A stretch of DNA of 64,000 bases from Palsa-504 sp963844625 (GTDB lineage: Bacteria; Actinomycetota; Actinomycetes; Streptosporangiales; Streptosporangiaceae). Below the pieces are notes generated by a model, which did not search any database, had not been told where the DNA came from, and saw nothing but the letters and a program-made list of their open reading frames with translations. Shown in pieces: positions 43,395 through 52,106 of the stretch (its first letter is position 1; every line of letters starts with the position of its first letter). A program made the position numbers and the translations under genes. The stretch spans positions 62,001 through 126,000 of the forward strand of contig CAWJPF010000031.1 in the NCBI GenBank assembly GCA_963844625.1. The letters run 5' to 3'.

Positions 43395-44719
43395 TCCAGG
43401 CGGGAGGCCCGGTGCCGCAGCGCGCGGGCGAAGTCGGCCGCGAACGACGCCGCGTCGGCCGCTTCCAGGCGGGCGGAGGAAATCCTGACTCCCGGCGGAG
43501 ACGCGATGCGGAACCGCTGGCCGGGGGCCACCGCCCAGCCCGCCGCGGCCAGCGACGAGGCGACGCCGTCCTCGTCGGGCACGGGCACCCAGCAGGTGAA
43601 TCCCGACCGGCCGCTCGCCGTGATGCCGTGGCCGTGCAGCGCCGACCGCAGCGCGTCGCGGCGGCCCGCGTAGACCTCGGCTGCCGTACTCAGCGCACGG
43701 GCGACCGACGGGTCCGCCCACATGTCCGCGACCATCTCCTGCAGCTGGTAGCTCACCCACCCGGTGCCTAGTGCCTGCCGCCCCGCGACCCGCGTGATCG
43801 TGGCCTCGTCGCCGGCCATCACGGCGAGCCGCAGGTCCGGACCGAGCGACTTGGACACCGAGCGCAGGGTAACCCAGCGGTCCGGACTCCCTGGCCATCC
43901 CGAGCAGACGGAAAGGGCGGGTACGCCGGCCACCGGCCCGGCATGGTCGTCCTCGACCACCCCGACGGCCGGGTACCGGCGCAGGACGGCGGCGATCTCC
44001 TCGGCCCGGCCGGCGTTCCAGGCGGCACCGGTGGCGGCCTGGGCCCGCGGCGTGACGATCAGCGCGCCCGCGCCGCGGGCGAGCGCGGCCGCCAGCTCCG
44101 TCGGCCGCAGGCCTAGGTCATCGAGGGGTACCGGGACCGCGATATAGCCCATGGCGGCCAGCAGGTCGAAGGTGACGGCATGACCGGGATCCTCGACGAT
44201 CACGCGATCCGAGGACGTCAGCCAGGTGGCGAGGGTCCGCTCGATACCGTCGAGCGCGCCGCCGGTCACCGTCAGGTTGGCGGCGTCGATGCCGTCGGCC
44301 GTCAGCTGGTCGGCCGCCAGGCGCCGCAGTCGCGGCGAGACCGGCGCCTCGGCGTACATCCGGGTCGTCCGCCCGGCGGGCCTGGCCGGAAGCAGCGGCA
44401 GCAGGTCCGGGTCGGGGCCGCCGGTGACGAGGTCCCTGGTACCGGCCGGCGCGCTGAGGTAGACACGCGAGCTGACCGGGGGCGCCCCGCGGATCCGCGT
44501 GCCGGCCCGGCCGGTCCCGGTCGTGAGGCCGCGCCGGCGCAGTTCGCGGTACGCCGCCGCGACCGTGGTGGGGCTGACACCGAGCTGGCCGGCCAGCTCG
44601 CGGACCGGCGGCAGATGATCCCCCGGCGTCAGCTGCCCGCTGCGGACGCCGGCTTCCACGCTGGCTGATATTTCCTTGGCGGTACGGCCGGCCAGGCGAT
44701 ATCGTACCAGTATGTTCAC
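43391..44719 (-). CDS. MocR family regulator (GntR HTH + PLP aminotransferase domain)
   Basis: Transcription factor of about 442 residues. The GntR winged helix is at residues ~12-75 (AGVRSGQLTPGDHLPPVRELAGQLGVSPTTVAAAYRELRRRGL). A class I aminotransferase-like domain follows, with the PLP lysine in LRSVSKSLGPDLRL. Start GTG 44719 is chosen because the sequence from VNILVRYRLAGRTAKEI fits the family; the frame runs open to 44803. The gene is divergent from a PLP-dependent Cys/Met-type enzyme and GNAT protein, the likely targets. MocR proteins usually bind an amino acid-PLP adduct as signal. Confidence 0.87.
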   Translation of the reverse strand: MNILVRYRLAGRTAKEISASVEAGVRSGQLTPGDHLPPVRELAGQLGVSPTTVAAAYRELRRRGLTTGTGRAGTRIRGAPPVSSRVYLSAPAGTRDLVTGGPDPDLLPLLPARPAGRTTRMYAEAPVSPRLRRLAADQLTADGIDAANLTVTGGALDGIERTLATWLTSSDRVIVEDPGHAVTFDLLAAMGYIAVPVPLDDLGLRPTELAAALARGAGALIVTPRAQAATGAAWNAGRAEEIAAVLRRYPAVGVVEDDHAGPVAGVPALSVCSGWPGSPDRWVTLRSVSKSLGPDLRLAVMAGDEATITRVAGRQALGTGWVSYQLQEMVADMWADPSVARALSTAAEVYAGRRDALRSALHGHGITASGRSGFTCWVPVPDEDGVASSLAAAGWAVAPGQRFRIASPPGVRISSARLEAADAASFAADFARALRHRASRLD

Positions 44720-44730
44720 AATATGTACTG
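44708..44730. promoter_or_regulatory. Candidate MocR operator
   Basis: CAGTA (44708-44712) faces TACTG (44726-44730) across 13 bp, within an AT-rich island in otherwise GC-rich DNA; ATGTT and AACAT give a second, overlapping inverted repeat. It lies at the divergent start of mocR and the PLP-enzyme gene, overlapping the GTG chosen for mocR. Confidence 0.5.
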
Positions 44731-44764
44731 TAACATTTTCCGGTGACGGCGGGAGCGAATCGCG

Positions 44765-45895
44765 GTGAGCGCGGCGTTCTCGGCCGAGTCCCGGCTCATC
44801 CACGCGGGAACATCACGCGTGCCCGGGCAGCCGGGTACGCCGCCGCTGGTGCCGGCCAGCATCTACGTCTCGGCCGGGGAGCCGCGCCCGGGCCGGGCGT
44901 ACGGCCGGGAAAGCAATCCCGGCTGGGAAGCCCTCGAGCAGGCGCTGGGCGGCCTGGAGGACGCCGAGGCGGTGGTCTTCGCCTCCGGGCAGGCGGCCTC
45001 GATGGCGCTGATGCTGGCGCTGGCCCGGGGCCGGGAACGCCTCGTGCTGCCCTGCGATGGCTACTACGGAGGCCGGGTGCTCGCGGACCAGCTGCGGCCG
45101 CACGGAGCCGTTCCCGTGCCCGCGGACCTGCAGGACCTGCCGGCCATCGAGCGTGAGCTGACGGCCGCACCGTCAGTGCTGTGGGCCGAGACGCCGACGA
45201 ATCCGCTGCTCCGGGTGGCGGATCTGGCGCGGCTCGCCGAGCTCGCGGCCGCCGCGGGCGCCCCCATGGTGGTAGACAACACCGTCGCCACCGGCCTGCT
45301 CCAGCGCCCGCTCGACTGGGGGGCCACGGCTTCGCTCTACTCGCTGACCAAATCTGTTTCCGGTCACTCCGACCTGATCCTGGGGGCCGTGGTGAGCCGC
45401 GATCAGGAGCTGCTGGCCGGGCTCCGGGCCTGGCGGAACAGCGGCGGCGGCATCCCCGGGCCGTTCGAAGCCTGGCTAGCGTTGCGCGGGCTGAAGACGC
45501 TGCCGCTGCGAATCGCGCGCCAGTCGGACAGCGCGCTGGCCATCGCCAGGCACCTGGCGGGCCATCCCCGGGTGGCCGCGGTGCACTACCCCGGCGTCGA
45601 GAACTCGGCGCTCCAGGTCGCCTGTCAGCAAATGCCTGGCGGCTTCGGCCCGCTCTTGTCCTTCGAGATCGTCCCGGCCGCCGCCGCGGCCGCGGACCAC
45701 GTGGTGATGAGTTCCGAGCTGATTCTGCCCGCGACCAGCTTCGGGGGCGTCGAGTCGACCTGGGAGCGCCGCGCCCGGTGGCCAGGTGAGACGGCACCGG
45801 AAAGCCTGATCCGGCTCTCAGTCGGCATAGAGCCAGCCGCGGACCTGATCGCCGACATTGACACCGCCCTGATGGCCCTCAAGGAGTTGCAGTGA
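44765..45895 (+). CDS. Cys/Met metabolism PLP-dependent enzyme (cystathionine gamma-synthase/lyase-like)
   Basis: Fold-type I PLP enzyme, 376 residues. GTG 44765. Family features: YGRESNPGWEALEQALGGLE, the ring-stacking site (CDGYYGGR), DNTVATGLLQRPLDWGA, and the PLP lysine in YSLTKSVSGHSDLI. The C-terminal substrate segment is LPATSFGGVESTWERRARW, ending in VGIEPAADLIADI. It could be a cystathionine gamma-lyase, gamma-synthase or methionine gamma-lyase-like enzyme. Divergent from the MocR regulator and overlapping the GNAT gene by 4 bp (GTGA), so the two enzymes are coupled. Confidence 0.87.
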   Translation: MSAAFSAESRLIHAGTSRVPGQPGTPPLVPASIYVSAGEPRPGRAYGRESNPGWEALEQALGGLEDAEAVVFASGQAASMALMLALARGRERLVLPCDGYYGGRVLADQLRPHGAVPVPADLQDLPAIERELTAAPSVLWAETPTNPLLRVADLARLAELAAAAGAPMVVDNTVATGLLQRPLDWGATASLYSLTKSVSGHSDLILGAVVSRDQELLAGLRAWRNSGGGIPGPFEAWLALRGLKTLPLRIARQSDSALAIARHLAGHPRVAAVHYPGVENSALQVACQQMPGGFGPLLSFEIVPAAAAAADHVVMSSELILPATSFGGVESTWERRARWPGETAPESLIRLSVGIEPAADLIADIDTALMALKELQ

Positions 45896-46992
45896 CGAGA
45901 ACCGCGGTAGGTGATTACGTGCTCGACGACGACCCGGCCCGGATCGACGCCGGGGCCGCGGTGTCGTTCCTGACCACCGAGGCGTACTGGGGCCGGTGGC
46001 GCGGCGAGGAAGAAATCACGCGCCAGATCCGCGCATCCTGGCGCGTGGTGGGAGCCTATGACCAGGCCGGCGCCATGGTCGGCTTCGCCCGTGCGTTCAG
46101 CGACGGCGGGTCTGCCTACCTCTCCGACGTGTACGTGCTCCCCGCTCATCGCGGCGCCGGCCTGGGCCAGGCGATCGTGCGGGCGATGATCGAAGACGGC
46201 CCAGGCGCAGGGCTGCGCTGGATGCTGCATACCTCAGACGCGCACGGCCTGTACCGCAGGTTCGGCTTCACCCAGCCAGATGGCCGCTACCTGGAGCGGC
46301 CAGGGGGGCCAGGGGAGTCTGGGGGGACGGGCAGTCCCTCCAGGAGCAGGGGGGGTCTGGGGGGGATCGCTCCCCCCGGGAAAATACTGACCGGGAAGCT
46401 GATCCGCCTCGAGCCGCTCCGGCACGAGCACGTGCCCGGGCTGGTGGCCGCCGGGGCGGGCGGCGCGGAGCTCTACCGCTGGTCTCCGGTACCGCAGGGC
46501 GAGGGCGAAGTCCGGCGGTACGTCGAGACGGCCGTCGGGGCCAGGGACCGTGCGGCGGCGGTGCCGTTCGCGGTGGTCCGGGCCGCCGACGACGTGGTCA
46601 TCGGGTCGACGCGGTTCTTCGACCTCGGCTACTGGGCCTGGCCGGACAGCCATCAGCACACCGGGCCGGACAGCTGCGAAATCGGCTACACCTGGCTCAG
46701 CCCGGACGCGATCAGGACCGGGGCGAACACCGAGATGAAGCGCCTCATGCTCAGCTACGCGTTCGAGGTCTGGCAGGTCCGCTCGGTGTGCCTGCACACC
46801 GACGCGCGGAACCAGCGGTCACGGGACGCCATGGCGCGCATCGGCGCGCGCTTCGAGGGCATCTTGCGCTCGCACCGGCTCGGCGCGGACCTGGCGCCGC
46901 GGGACTCGGTCCGCTTCAGCGTCACGGCAGCCGACTGGCCCGCGGTCCGGCTGCGGCTTGACGAGCTGGACCGGCGGTATCAGCCGGCCTGA
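45892..46992 (+). CDS. Double GNAT acetyltransferase fused through a repeat-derived linker
   Basis: 366 residues with two GNAT domains. The first (~1-135) has the acetyl-CoA loop in YVLPAHRGAGLGQAIV and the end LYRRFGFTQPDGRYLERP. The second (~165-366) is RimJ/RimL-like (KLIRLEPLRHEHVPGL, CEIGYTWLSPDAIRTGANTEMKRL, LHTDARNQRSRDAMARIGARFEG). The ~30 residues between them (GGPGESGGTGSPSRSRGG and onward) are encoded by a G-tract repeat. Two neighbouring genes appear to have been joined by the repeat. Coupled to the PLP enzyme upstream. The 3' end overlaps the convergent kamA-like gene by 13 bp. Substrates unknown. Confidence 0.82.
   Translation: MTRTAVGDYVLDDDPARIDAGAAVSFLTTEAYWGRWRGEEEITRQIRASWRVVGAYDQAGAMVGFARAFSDGGSAYLSDVYVLPAHRGAGLGQAIVRAMIEDGPGAGLRWMLHTSDAHGLYRRFGFTQPDGRYLERPGGPGESGGTGSPSRSRGGLGGIAPPGKILTGKLIRLEPLRHEHVPGLVAAGAGGAELYRWSPVPQGEGEVRRYVETAVGARDRAAAVPFAVVRAADDVVIGSTRFFDLGYWAWPDSHQHTGPDSCEIGYTWLSPDAIRTGANTEMKRLMLSYAFEVWQVRSVCLHTDARNQRSRDAMARIGARFEGILRSHRLGADLAPRDSVRFSVTAADWPAVRLRLDELDRRYQPA
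46303..46380 (-). repeat. Dispersed G/C-tract repeat, copy B (between GNAT domains)
   Basis: Read on the minus strand: GCGATCCCCCC, CAGACCCCCCC, TGCTCCTGGAGGGAC, then CCCCCCAGACTCCCCT. The order and spacer words match copy A in thiD. Here the repeat is transcribed in the opposite orientation and translated as Gly/Ser/Arg-rich linker. Confidence 0.8.
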
Positions 46993-48371
46993 CGAACCCC
47001 GGTGGTCCCGGCCCGCGGGCGGGACTCCAGGCTCCGCCACCAGGCCTGGCCCGAGGCCGGCAGCATGTAGATCGGGTCGTAGTAGGGGTACTCGCGGCTG
47101 AGAGCCAGGTCGTCGTCCGCCTCGATCGCGGTGTGGTAGTTCTTCGTCCAGTACGAAATGCCGTGCTCGGTGTCGTACCTGGCCACCTGGTGCAGCCAGC
47201 GCTTGCCGACGTAGGGCACGTCGCAGACCAGCCGGGGGGTGGCGAACCCGGGCAGGTAGCCCATGATCTGGTGCTGCAGCGCCTGGCCCTCGTGCAGGGT
47301 CAGCCGCCAGTGCTCGCTGCCGGGGATCATGTCGCACATGTAGAAGTAGTAGGGCATGATCGCGGCCTCGTCGAGCAGGGCGAAGCACAGGTCGAGCAGC
47401 GCCTCGGCGCTGTCGTTGGTACCGCGGAGCAGCACGCCCTGGTTCCGCACATCGCGGACGCCGGCCTCGAGCATGGCCGCGGCCGCCCGCGCCACCAGCG
47501 GCGTCACCGACTGAGCCGCGTTCACGTGGGTGTGAATCGCGATGCTCGCGCCGCGCGACCGGGCCGTGGTCGCGAGCCGCGTCATACCCGCGCGGACCTC
47601 GTCGCTCAGCCAGTGCTGCGGCAGCCCCATCAGGGCCTTACTGGCCAGCCTGACGTCCCGGATGGAGTCGATCTCGAGCAGCGCGGCGACGAACGACTCG
47701 AGCCGCGGCCACGGCAGGTTGGCCACGTCACCGCCGGAGACCACCACGTCCCGCACGCCGGGCGTGCGGCGCAGGTAGGAGAGCATGGCCGCGAGCCGGT
47801 CTTCGCGCGGCAGCGTGAACTTGTGCTTGTCGGTCACCGTCGTGGGGTTGCCGACCAGGTCCATCCGGGTGCAGTGGCCGCAGTACTGCGGGCACGTCGG
47901 CAGCAGCTCGGCGAGCACCTTGGTGGGGTAACGGTGGGTGAGGCCCTCGACCGCCCACATCTCCGCCTCGTGCAGCGAGTCACGCTGCGCGTACGGGTGT
48001 GACGGCCAGTCGGTCCGCCGGTCGCTGAACGCCGGGATCATGTACCTGCGCACGGGGTCCGCGTAGAAGGCCTCGGTGAAGCCGGCCTGATCGGGCGCTG
48101 TCGCAGGCACCATGGTGTTGAGCATCTGCGGGGGTATCAGCATCGACATCGTGGCCCGCTCGCGCTGATCACGCTCGAGGTCGGCGGAGAACGCCTCGTC
48201 CAGCCCCGGCCCGGTGACCTGGCGAAGCTGCCGTACGTTCTTGACGCAGTGCGCGCGCTGCCACTGCGCGGATTCCCAGTCAGCAGCGGACACCCCGGCC
48301 CAGCCGGGGAACCGGCGCCAGTCGGGTTCGGCCAGCTCTTGCCGCTTGTATACATATGGCTGCGAGATCAT
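46980..48371 (-). CDS. kamA: Lysine 2,3-aminomutase-like radical SAM protein (KamA family)
   Basis: 463 residues from ATG 48369-48371 (MISQPYVYKRQEL). Radical SAM motif CPQYCGHC (CxxxCxxC). Glycine-rich SAM segment is VVVSGGD. Downstream motifs follow KamA order: HTHVN, NQGVLLRGTND, YYFYMCDMIPGSEHWR. The PLP-lysine region that reads PGGGGK in characterised KamA reads DVPYVGKRW here, although both aspartates used to hold the substrate side-chain amine (in CDM and CDV) remain. It would convert L-lysine to L-beta-lysine, the entry step for the kdd-kamDE-kal genes 8 kb away, but a different substrate is possible. It lies 57 bp downstream of the GH13 gene on the same strand. Confidence 0.85.
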   Translation of the reverse strand: MISQPYVYKRQELAEPDWRRFPGWAGVSAADWESAQWQRAHCVKNVRQLRQVTGPGLDEAFSADLERDQRERATMSMLIPPQMLNTMVPATAPDQAGFTEAFYADPVRRYMIPAFSDRRTDWPSHPYAQRDSLHEAEMWAVEGLTHRYPTKVLAELLPTCPQYCGHCTRMDLVGNPTTVTDKHKFTLPREDRLAAMLSYLRRTPGVRDVVVSGGDVANLPWPRLESFVAALLEIDSIRDVRLASKALMGLPQHWLSDEVRAGMTRLATTARSRGASIAIHTHVNAAQSVTPLVARAAAAMLEAGVRDVRNQGVLLRGTNDSAEALLDLCFALLDEAAIMPYYFYMCDMIPGSEHWRLTLHEGQALQHQIMGYLPGFATPRLVCDVPYVGKRWLHQVARYDTEHGISYWTKNYHTAIEADDDLALSREYPYYDPIYMLPASGQAWWRSLESRPRAGTTGVRQAG

Positions 48372-48428
48372 GAACGAAGCCCTCCAATGACAGCATGATA
48401 TTGGAGAACCTACGGCTAAAAGCAAGAT

Positions 48429-50054
48429 CTACCGGAGAATTTCCCGAACGAGCCGGACTGCGTGTAACTGTACGTTCACACGCAGCCTGGCGACAATTCC
48501 CTGCCACGGGCCGAGGACACCGGAGTGGGAAGGGTCAGGACCGGCCGAGGTGGCCAGCAGCACCTCTCCGGCCATGGCCGGGATTTCCGCCGGCCAGCCG
48601 GAGAAGTTCGCCGCCACGACCAGGGAGCCGACGCGATAGACCCATTGCCCGGGCTGGGCGGGCAGCGGCTCGAAGTCGGCGATGCCGCCGCTCAGCTCGA
48701 TGTGGCGCAGCGCGAGGAGGCGCCGGCAAAGCCACATCGTGGAGTCGGCGTCGGCGCGCTGGTCGGCGACGTTGCGCACCGGATGCTGCGGCAACGGCAG
48801 CCACGGCGTCACGTCCGGCCTGGTGAAGCCGCCGCCCGGGGTAGCGTCCCACACCATGGGGGTCCTGGCCCGGTCCCGGTTGAGGCGGGCGTCGCCGGCC
48901 AGCGTCGCGTTGTCCCGGCGCAGCTCGGGCGGCACGTCGACGTCGGCCATGCCTATCTCGTCGCCGTAGTACAGCACGGCGGTGCCGGGCAAGGTGGTCA
49001 GCACCAGGAGGGCAAGCCTGATCTTGTGCTCGTCACCGTCGCACCAGCGGGTGGGGAAGCGGCCGATGTCATGGTTGGAGCCCATCCATACCGGGCACGC
49101 ACCCGGCGGCAGCGCCGCCAGCGTCTGCGCCACGATCTTTGCCAGCCGGGGCGCATCGAAGTCGGCGAAGGCGAAGGGGAAGTTGAACCCGAGCTGCAGC
49201 TCGTCGTTGTCGCCGTAGTAGGAGGCCAGCCGCTCGGGCTCGGCGACCCACGTCTCGCCGAGCAGCAGCCGCGACGGGGAGTAGCTCTCGGCGATCTTGC
49301 GCCAGTCGCGGTAGACGCCGTGCGTCTGCGGCCGGTTGGCGTTGTAGACGAGCCGCAGGCCGAACTGGCCTTCCAGCGGGCTGTCACTGGTGACAGGCGG
49401 GTTGTCGCGCAGCTCGGCGTCCTTGTACAGGCCGTTCGCCACGTCGATGCGGAACCCCGCCACGCCCCGGTCGAACCAGAACTTCAAGATGTCGCGGAAC
49501 TCGGCGTGGACCGCGGGCTGCCACCAGTTCAGGTCCGGCTGACTGACCAGGAAGTTGTGCAGGTAGTACTGGCCGCTGTCATGCCACTGCCAGGCGCGGT
49601 TTCCGGTGAAGTCGACCCAGTTGTTCGGCGGACCGCCGCCGGGCGCCGGATCGGCCCACACGTAGTAATCGCGGTGATCAGCGTCACGGCTGGCGGCGGC
49701 GTCGATGAACCAGGGATGCGCGGAACTGGTGTGGTTGGGCACCAGGTCGAGCAGGACCCGCATGCCCCGCTGGCCGGCCTCGGCGATGAGCTCGTCCAGG
49801 TCGGCCAGCGTGCCCAGCTCGGGGTGGACGCCGGTGTAGTCACTGACGTCGTAGCCCCAGTCCGCGTCCGGAGACGGCATGGTGGGCGACAGCCAGATGC
49901 CGTCCACCCCGAGCCAGGACAGGTGGTCAAGGCGCTCCGTGATGCCGCGTACGTCGCCGTACCCGTCATCATTAGTGTCGCGCCATGACCGCACGTACAG
50001 CTGATAGAGGACGGCACCGTGCCACCACGGCGGACCCGCCTCGGCCGGGCTCAC
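48429..50054 (-). CDS. GH13 alpha-glucosidase / oligo-1,6-glucosidase-like
   Basis: 541 residues, cytoplasmic (no signal). N-terminus WWHGAVLYQLYVRSWRDTNDDGYGDVRGI is typical of GH13 alpha-glucosidases. Catalytic regions: DLVPNHTSS (region I), GFRIDVANGL (nucleophile Asp), LLGETWV (acid/base Glu), SNHDIGRF (transition-state Asp). GTG 50054 with AGGAGAG upstream, five bases from the ATPase gene stop. Last gene of the sugar ABC operon before kamA, so it probably hydrolyses the imported oligosaccharide. Confidence 0.9.
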   Translation of the reverse strand: MSPAEAGPPWWHGAVLYQLYVRSWRDTNDDGYGDVRGITERLDHLSWLGVDGIWLSPTMPSPDADWGYDVSDYTGVHPELGTLADLDELIAEAGQRGMRVLLDLVPNHTSSAHPWFIDAAASRDADHRDYYVWADPAPGGGPPNNWVDFTGNRAWQWHDSGQYYLHNFLVSQPDLNWWQPAVHAEFRDILKFWFDRGVAGFRIDVANGLYKDAELRDNPPVTSDSPLEGQFGLRLVYNANRPQTHGVYRDWRKIAESYSPSRLLLGETWVAEPERLASYYGDNDELQLGFNFPFAFADFDAPRLAKIVAQTLAALPPGACPVWMGSNHDIGRFPTRWCDGDEHKIRLALLVLTTLPGTAVLYYGDEIGMADVDVPPELRRDNATLAGDARLNRDRARTPMVWDATPGGGFTRPDVTPWLPLPQHPVRNVADQRADADSTMWLCRRLLALRHIELSGGIADFEPLPAQPGQWVYRVGSLVVAANFSGWPAEIPAMAGEVLLATSAGPDPSHSGVLGPWQGIVARLRVNVQLHAVRLVREILR

Positions 50055-50058
50055 TCTC

Positions 50059-51216
50059 CTAACCGCGGATGGCCAGTCCCGTCTTCGGGTCGAAGAACTG
50101 CATGTCCTCGATGTCGATGCCGAAGGTCATCATGTCGCCGACCTTGACTGGTGTCTTGGCCTCGATGCGGGCCACGCCCTCGCCTTCGCCCACGGCCTCG
50201 GCCTCGTCCTTATCGACCGCCCCCTCGGCTATAACCCGGTTCGCGTCGATGGTGAAGTGGACCACCTGCTCGGAGCCGAGCGCCTCGATCAGGTCGACCT
50301 TACCGACGAGAGTCGGGCCGGTTTCGCCCGGCTTCGCCGCGGGAAGGTGCTCGGGGCGCATGCCCACGACCACGTCCTTGCCCGCGTACGCGGGCAGGCC
50401 GGGGCGCTTGACCCGGACGGCTTCCGGCAGCGTTACGTCCTGGGAGCCGAGCTTGATCGACCGTGCGCCCTCGGTCAGGGCGGCGTCGTACAGGTTCTGC
50501 GCCGGGGAGCCGATGAAGGCGGCCACGAAGATGTTGTCCGGGTTGTCGTAGAGGTTCTGCGGGGTGTCGACCTGCTGCAGCACGCCGGCCCGCATCACCG
50601 TGACCCGGTCGCCCATGGTCATGGCCTCGACCTGATCGTGGGTGACGTAGATGGTGGCCACGCCGATCCGCCGCTGGATACGGGCCACCTCGGCCCGCAT
50701 CTGCACCCTCAGCTTGGCGTCCAGGTTGCTCAATGGCTCGTCCATCAGGAACACCGAGGGCTCGCGCACGATGGCCCGGCCCATGGCGACCCGCTGGCGC
50801 TGGCCACCGGACAGCTGACCGGGCTTGCGGTCCAGCCACTCGGTCAGGCCGAGGATGTCGGCCGCCTCCTTGACCTTCGCGTTGAGCTGGTCCTTGGGCA
50901 TCTTGCGCAGCTTGAGCGCGAAGCCGATGTTCTCCGCCACCGTCATGTGCGGGTAGAGAGCGTAGTTCTGGAAGACCATGGCGATGTCGCGTTCCTTGGG
51001 CGTCTCATCGTTGGCCTCCTTGCCGCCGATGCGCAGGACGCCGCTGGTGATGTCCTCCAGCCCGGCGACCATCCGCAGCGCCGTGGTCTTGCCGCAGCCC
51101 GACGGCCCCACCAGCACCATGAACTCGCCGTCGGCGATGTCGATGGAGAGGTCCTTGACCGCGTGAAAGCCGTTCTCGTAAACCTTGTTCAGCTTGTCCA
51201 TGCTTACCGTGGCCAT
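50059..51216 (-). CDS. Sugar ABC transporter ATP-binding protein (UgpC/MsmK type)
   Basis: 385 residues, intact. Walker A GPSGCGKTT, Q-loop VFQNYALYPHMT, signature LSGGQRQR, Walker B VFLMDEP, H-loop YVTHDQVEA. The C-terminal TOBE region is complete (VVGMRPEHLPAAKPG to MQFFDPKTGLAIRG). It energises the two permeases encoded just upstream. It could also serve the window's other, frame-broken ATPase's partners. Confidence 0.93.
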   Translation of the reverse strand: MATVSMDKLNKVYENGFHAVKDLSIDIADGEFMVLVGPSGCGKTTALRMVAGLEDITSGVLRIGGKEANDETPKERDIAMVFQNYALYPHMTVAENIGFALKLRKMPKDQLNAKVKEAADILGLTEWLDRKPGQLSGGQRQRVAMGRAIVREPSVFLMDEPLSNLDAKLRVQMRAEVARIQRRIGVATIYVTHDQVEAMTMGDRVTVMRAGVLQQVDTPQNLYDNPDNIFVAAFIGSPAQNLYDAALTEGARSIKLGSQDVTLPEAVRVKRPGLPAYAGKDVVVGMRPEHLPAAKPGETGPTLVGKVDLIEALGSEQVVHFTIDANRVIAEGAVDKDEAEAVGEGEGVARIEAKTPVKVGDMMTFGIDIEDMQFFDPKTGLAIRG

Positions 51217-51259
51217 GATGGCTCCTTACCGGGCGCGTGCCCATGATTACCGGACTTGC

Positions 51260-52105
51260 TCATCCCTTTACCGCGCCCGAGGTCAGGCCGGAGATGACGA
51301 ACTTGCGGAAGATGAAGACCAGGATGCCGATGGGCACCACCGCCACGACGCTGGCCGCGAAGATGGTCCCGTACGGGACCTGGAAGTTCCCGCCGAATTC
51401 GGCGATGCCCACCGGGATGGTCCGGTAGTTGTTCGCGTTGTTGAACGTCAGCGCCATCAGGAATTCGGTCCAGCAGGCGGTGAAGCAGAAGATCCCCGCC
51501 GTGAACAGGCCGGGCAGCGCCTGCGGCAAGATGATCGTCCAGACGGTGCGCAGCGGGCCGGCGCCGTCGATCCGGCCGGTCTCCTCCATCTCCTTCGGGA
51601 TGCCGAGCATGTAGTTCCGCAGGATCCAGATGGCGAACGGGAGGTTGAAGGCCGTGTACGGCAGGATCAGCCCCTGGTAGCTGTTCAGCCAGCCGATTTC
51701 ACGCATGAGCAGGTACAGCGGCGCGAGCACCGCGACGGCCGGGAAGACCGAGATGATCAGCAGGATCACCAGCGTGGTGAACTTGCCCCGCATCGGCAGC
51801 CGGCCCAGGGCGTAGCCGGCCAGCGTGCCCAGGAACAGCACGAGCGCCGTGGTAGCGAGCGTGACGATTATCGAGTTCCTGAAGTAGATCCCGAAGTCGT
51901 AGTTGACGAACGCGTTGCTGTAGTTCTCGGTGCTGAACGGGGTCGGGCCCAGCGAGGGCGGGCTGTTCCCGATCGCGTTCGGGTTCTTGAAGCTCGAGGC
52001 GACCAGCCAGTACAGCGGCAGGAGGATGAAGAGCGCGGTGACCAGTGTGGAGATGGTGACGCCGTTGATGTACTTGTGCCAGCCGACTCGCTTGCGATTA
52101 CGCAT
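51260..52105 (-). CDS. Sugar ABC transporter permease, MalG type
   Basis: 281 residues with six predicted helices. The N-terminal helix ISTLVTALFILLPLYWLVASSF is typical of MalG-like permeases. The EAA coupling loop is EMEETGRIDGAGPLRTVWTIILPQALPG. It starts one base after the MalF-type gene stops, so translation is coupled. Intact. Confidence 0.92.
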   Translation of the reverse strand: MRNRKRVGWHKYINGVTISTLVTALFILLPLYWLVASSFKNPNAIGNSPPSLGPTPFSTENYSNAFVNYDFGIYFRNSIIVTLATTALVLFLGTLAGYALGRLPMRGKFTTLVILLIISVFPAVAVLAPLYLLMREIGWLNSYQGLILPYTAFNLPFAIWILRNYMLGIPKEMEETGRIDGAGPLRTVWTIILPQALPGLFTAGIFCFTACWTEFLMALTFNNANNYRTIPVGIAEFGGNFQVPYGTIFAASVVAVVPIGILVFIFRKFVISGLTSGAVKG

Positions 52106-52106
52106 G

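Noticed and set aside
45892..48371. GNAT plus KamA-like pair as an ablA/ablB (N-acetyl-beta-lysine osmolyte) system
   Set aside because: The genes are convergent rather than an operon, the GNAT is a two-domain fusion linked to a PLP enzyme, and neither domain looks like AblB. Downstream lysine genes kdd-kamDE-kal fit catabolism better.
48525..49988. 487-codon frame opposite the GH13 gene
   Set aside because: Shadow frame; the minus strand carries all four GH13 catalytic regions.
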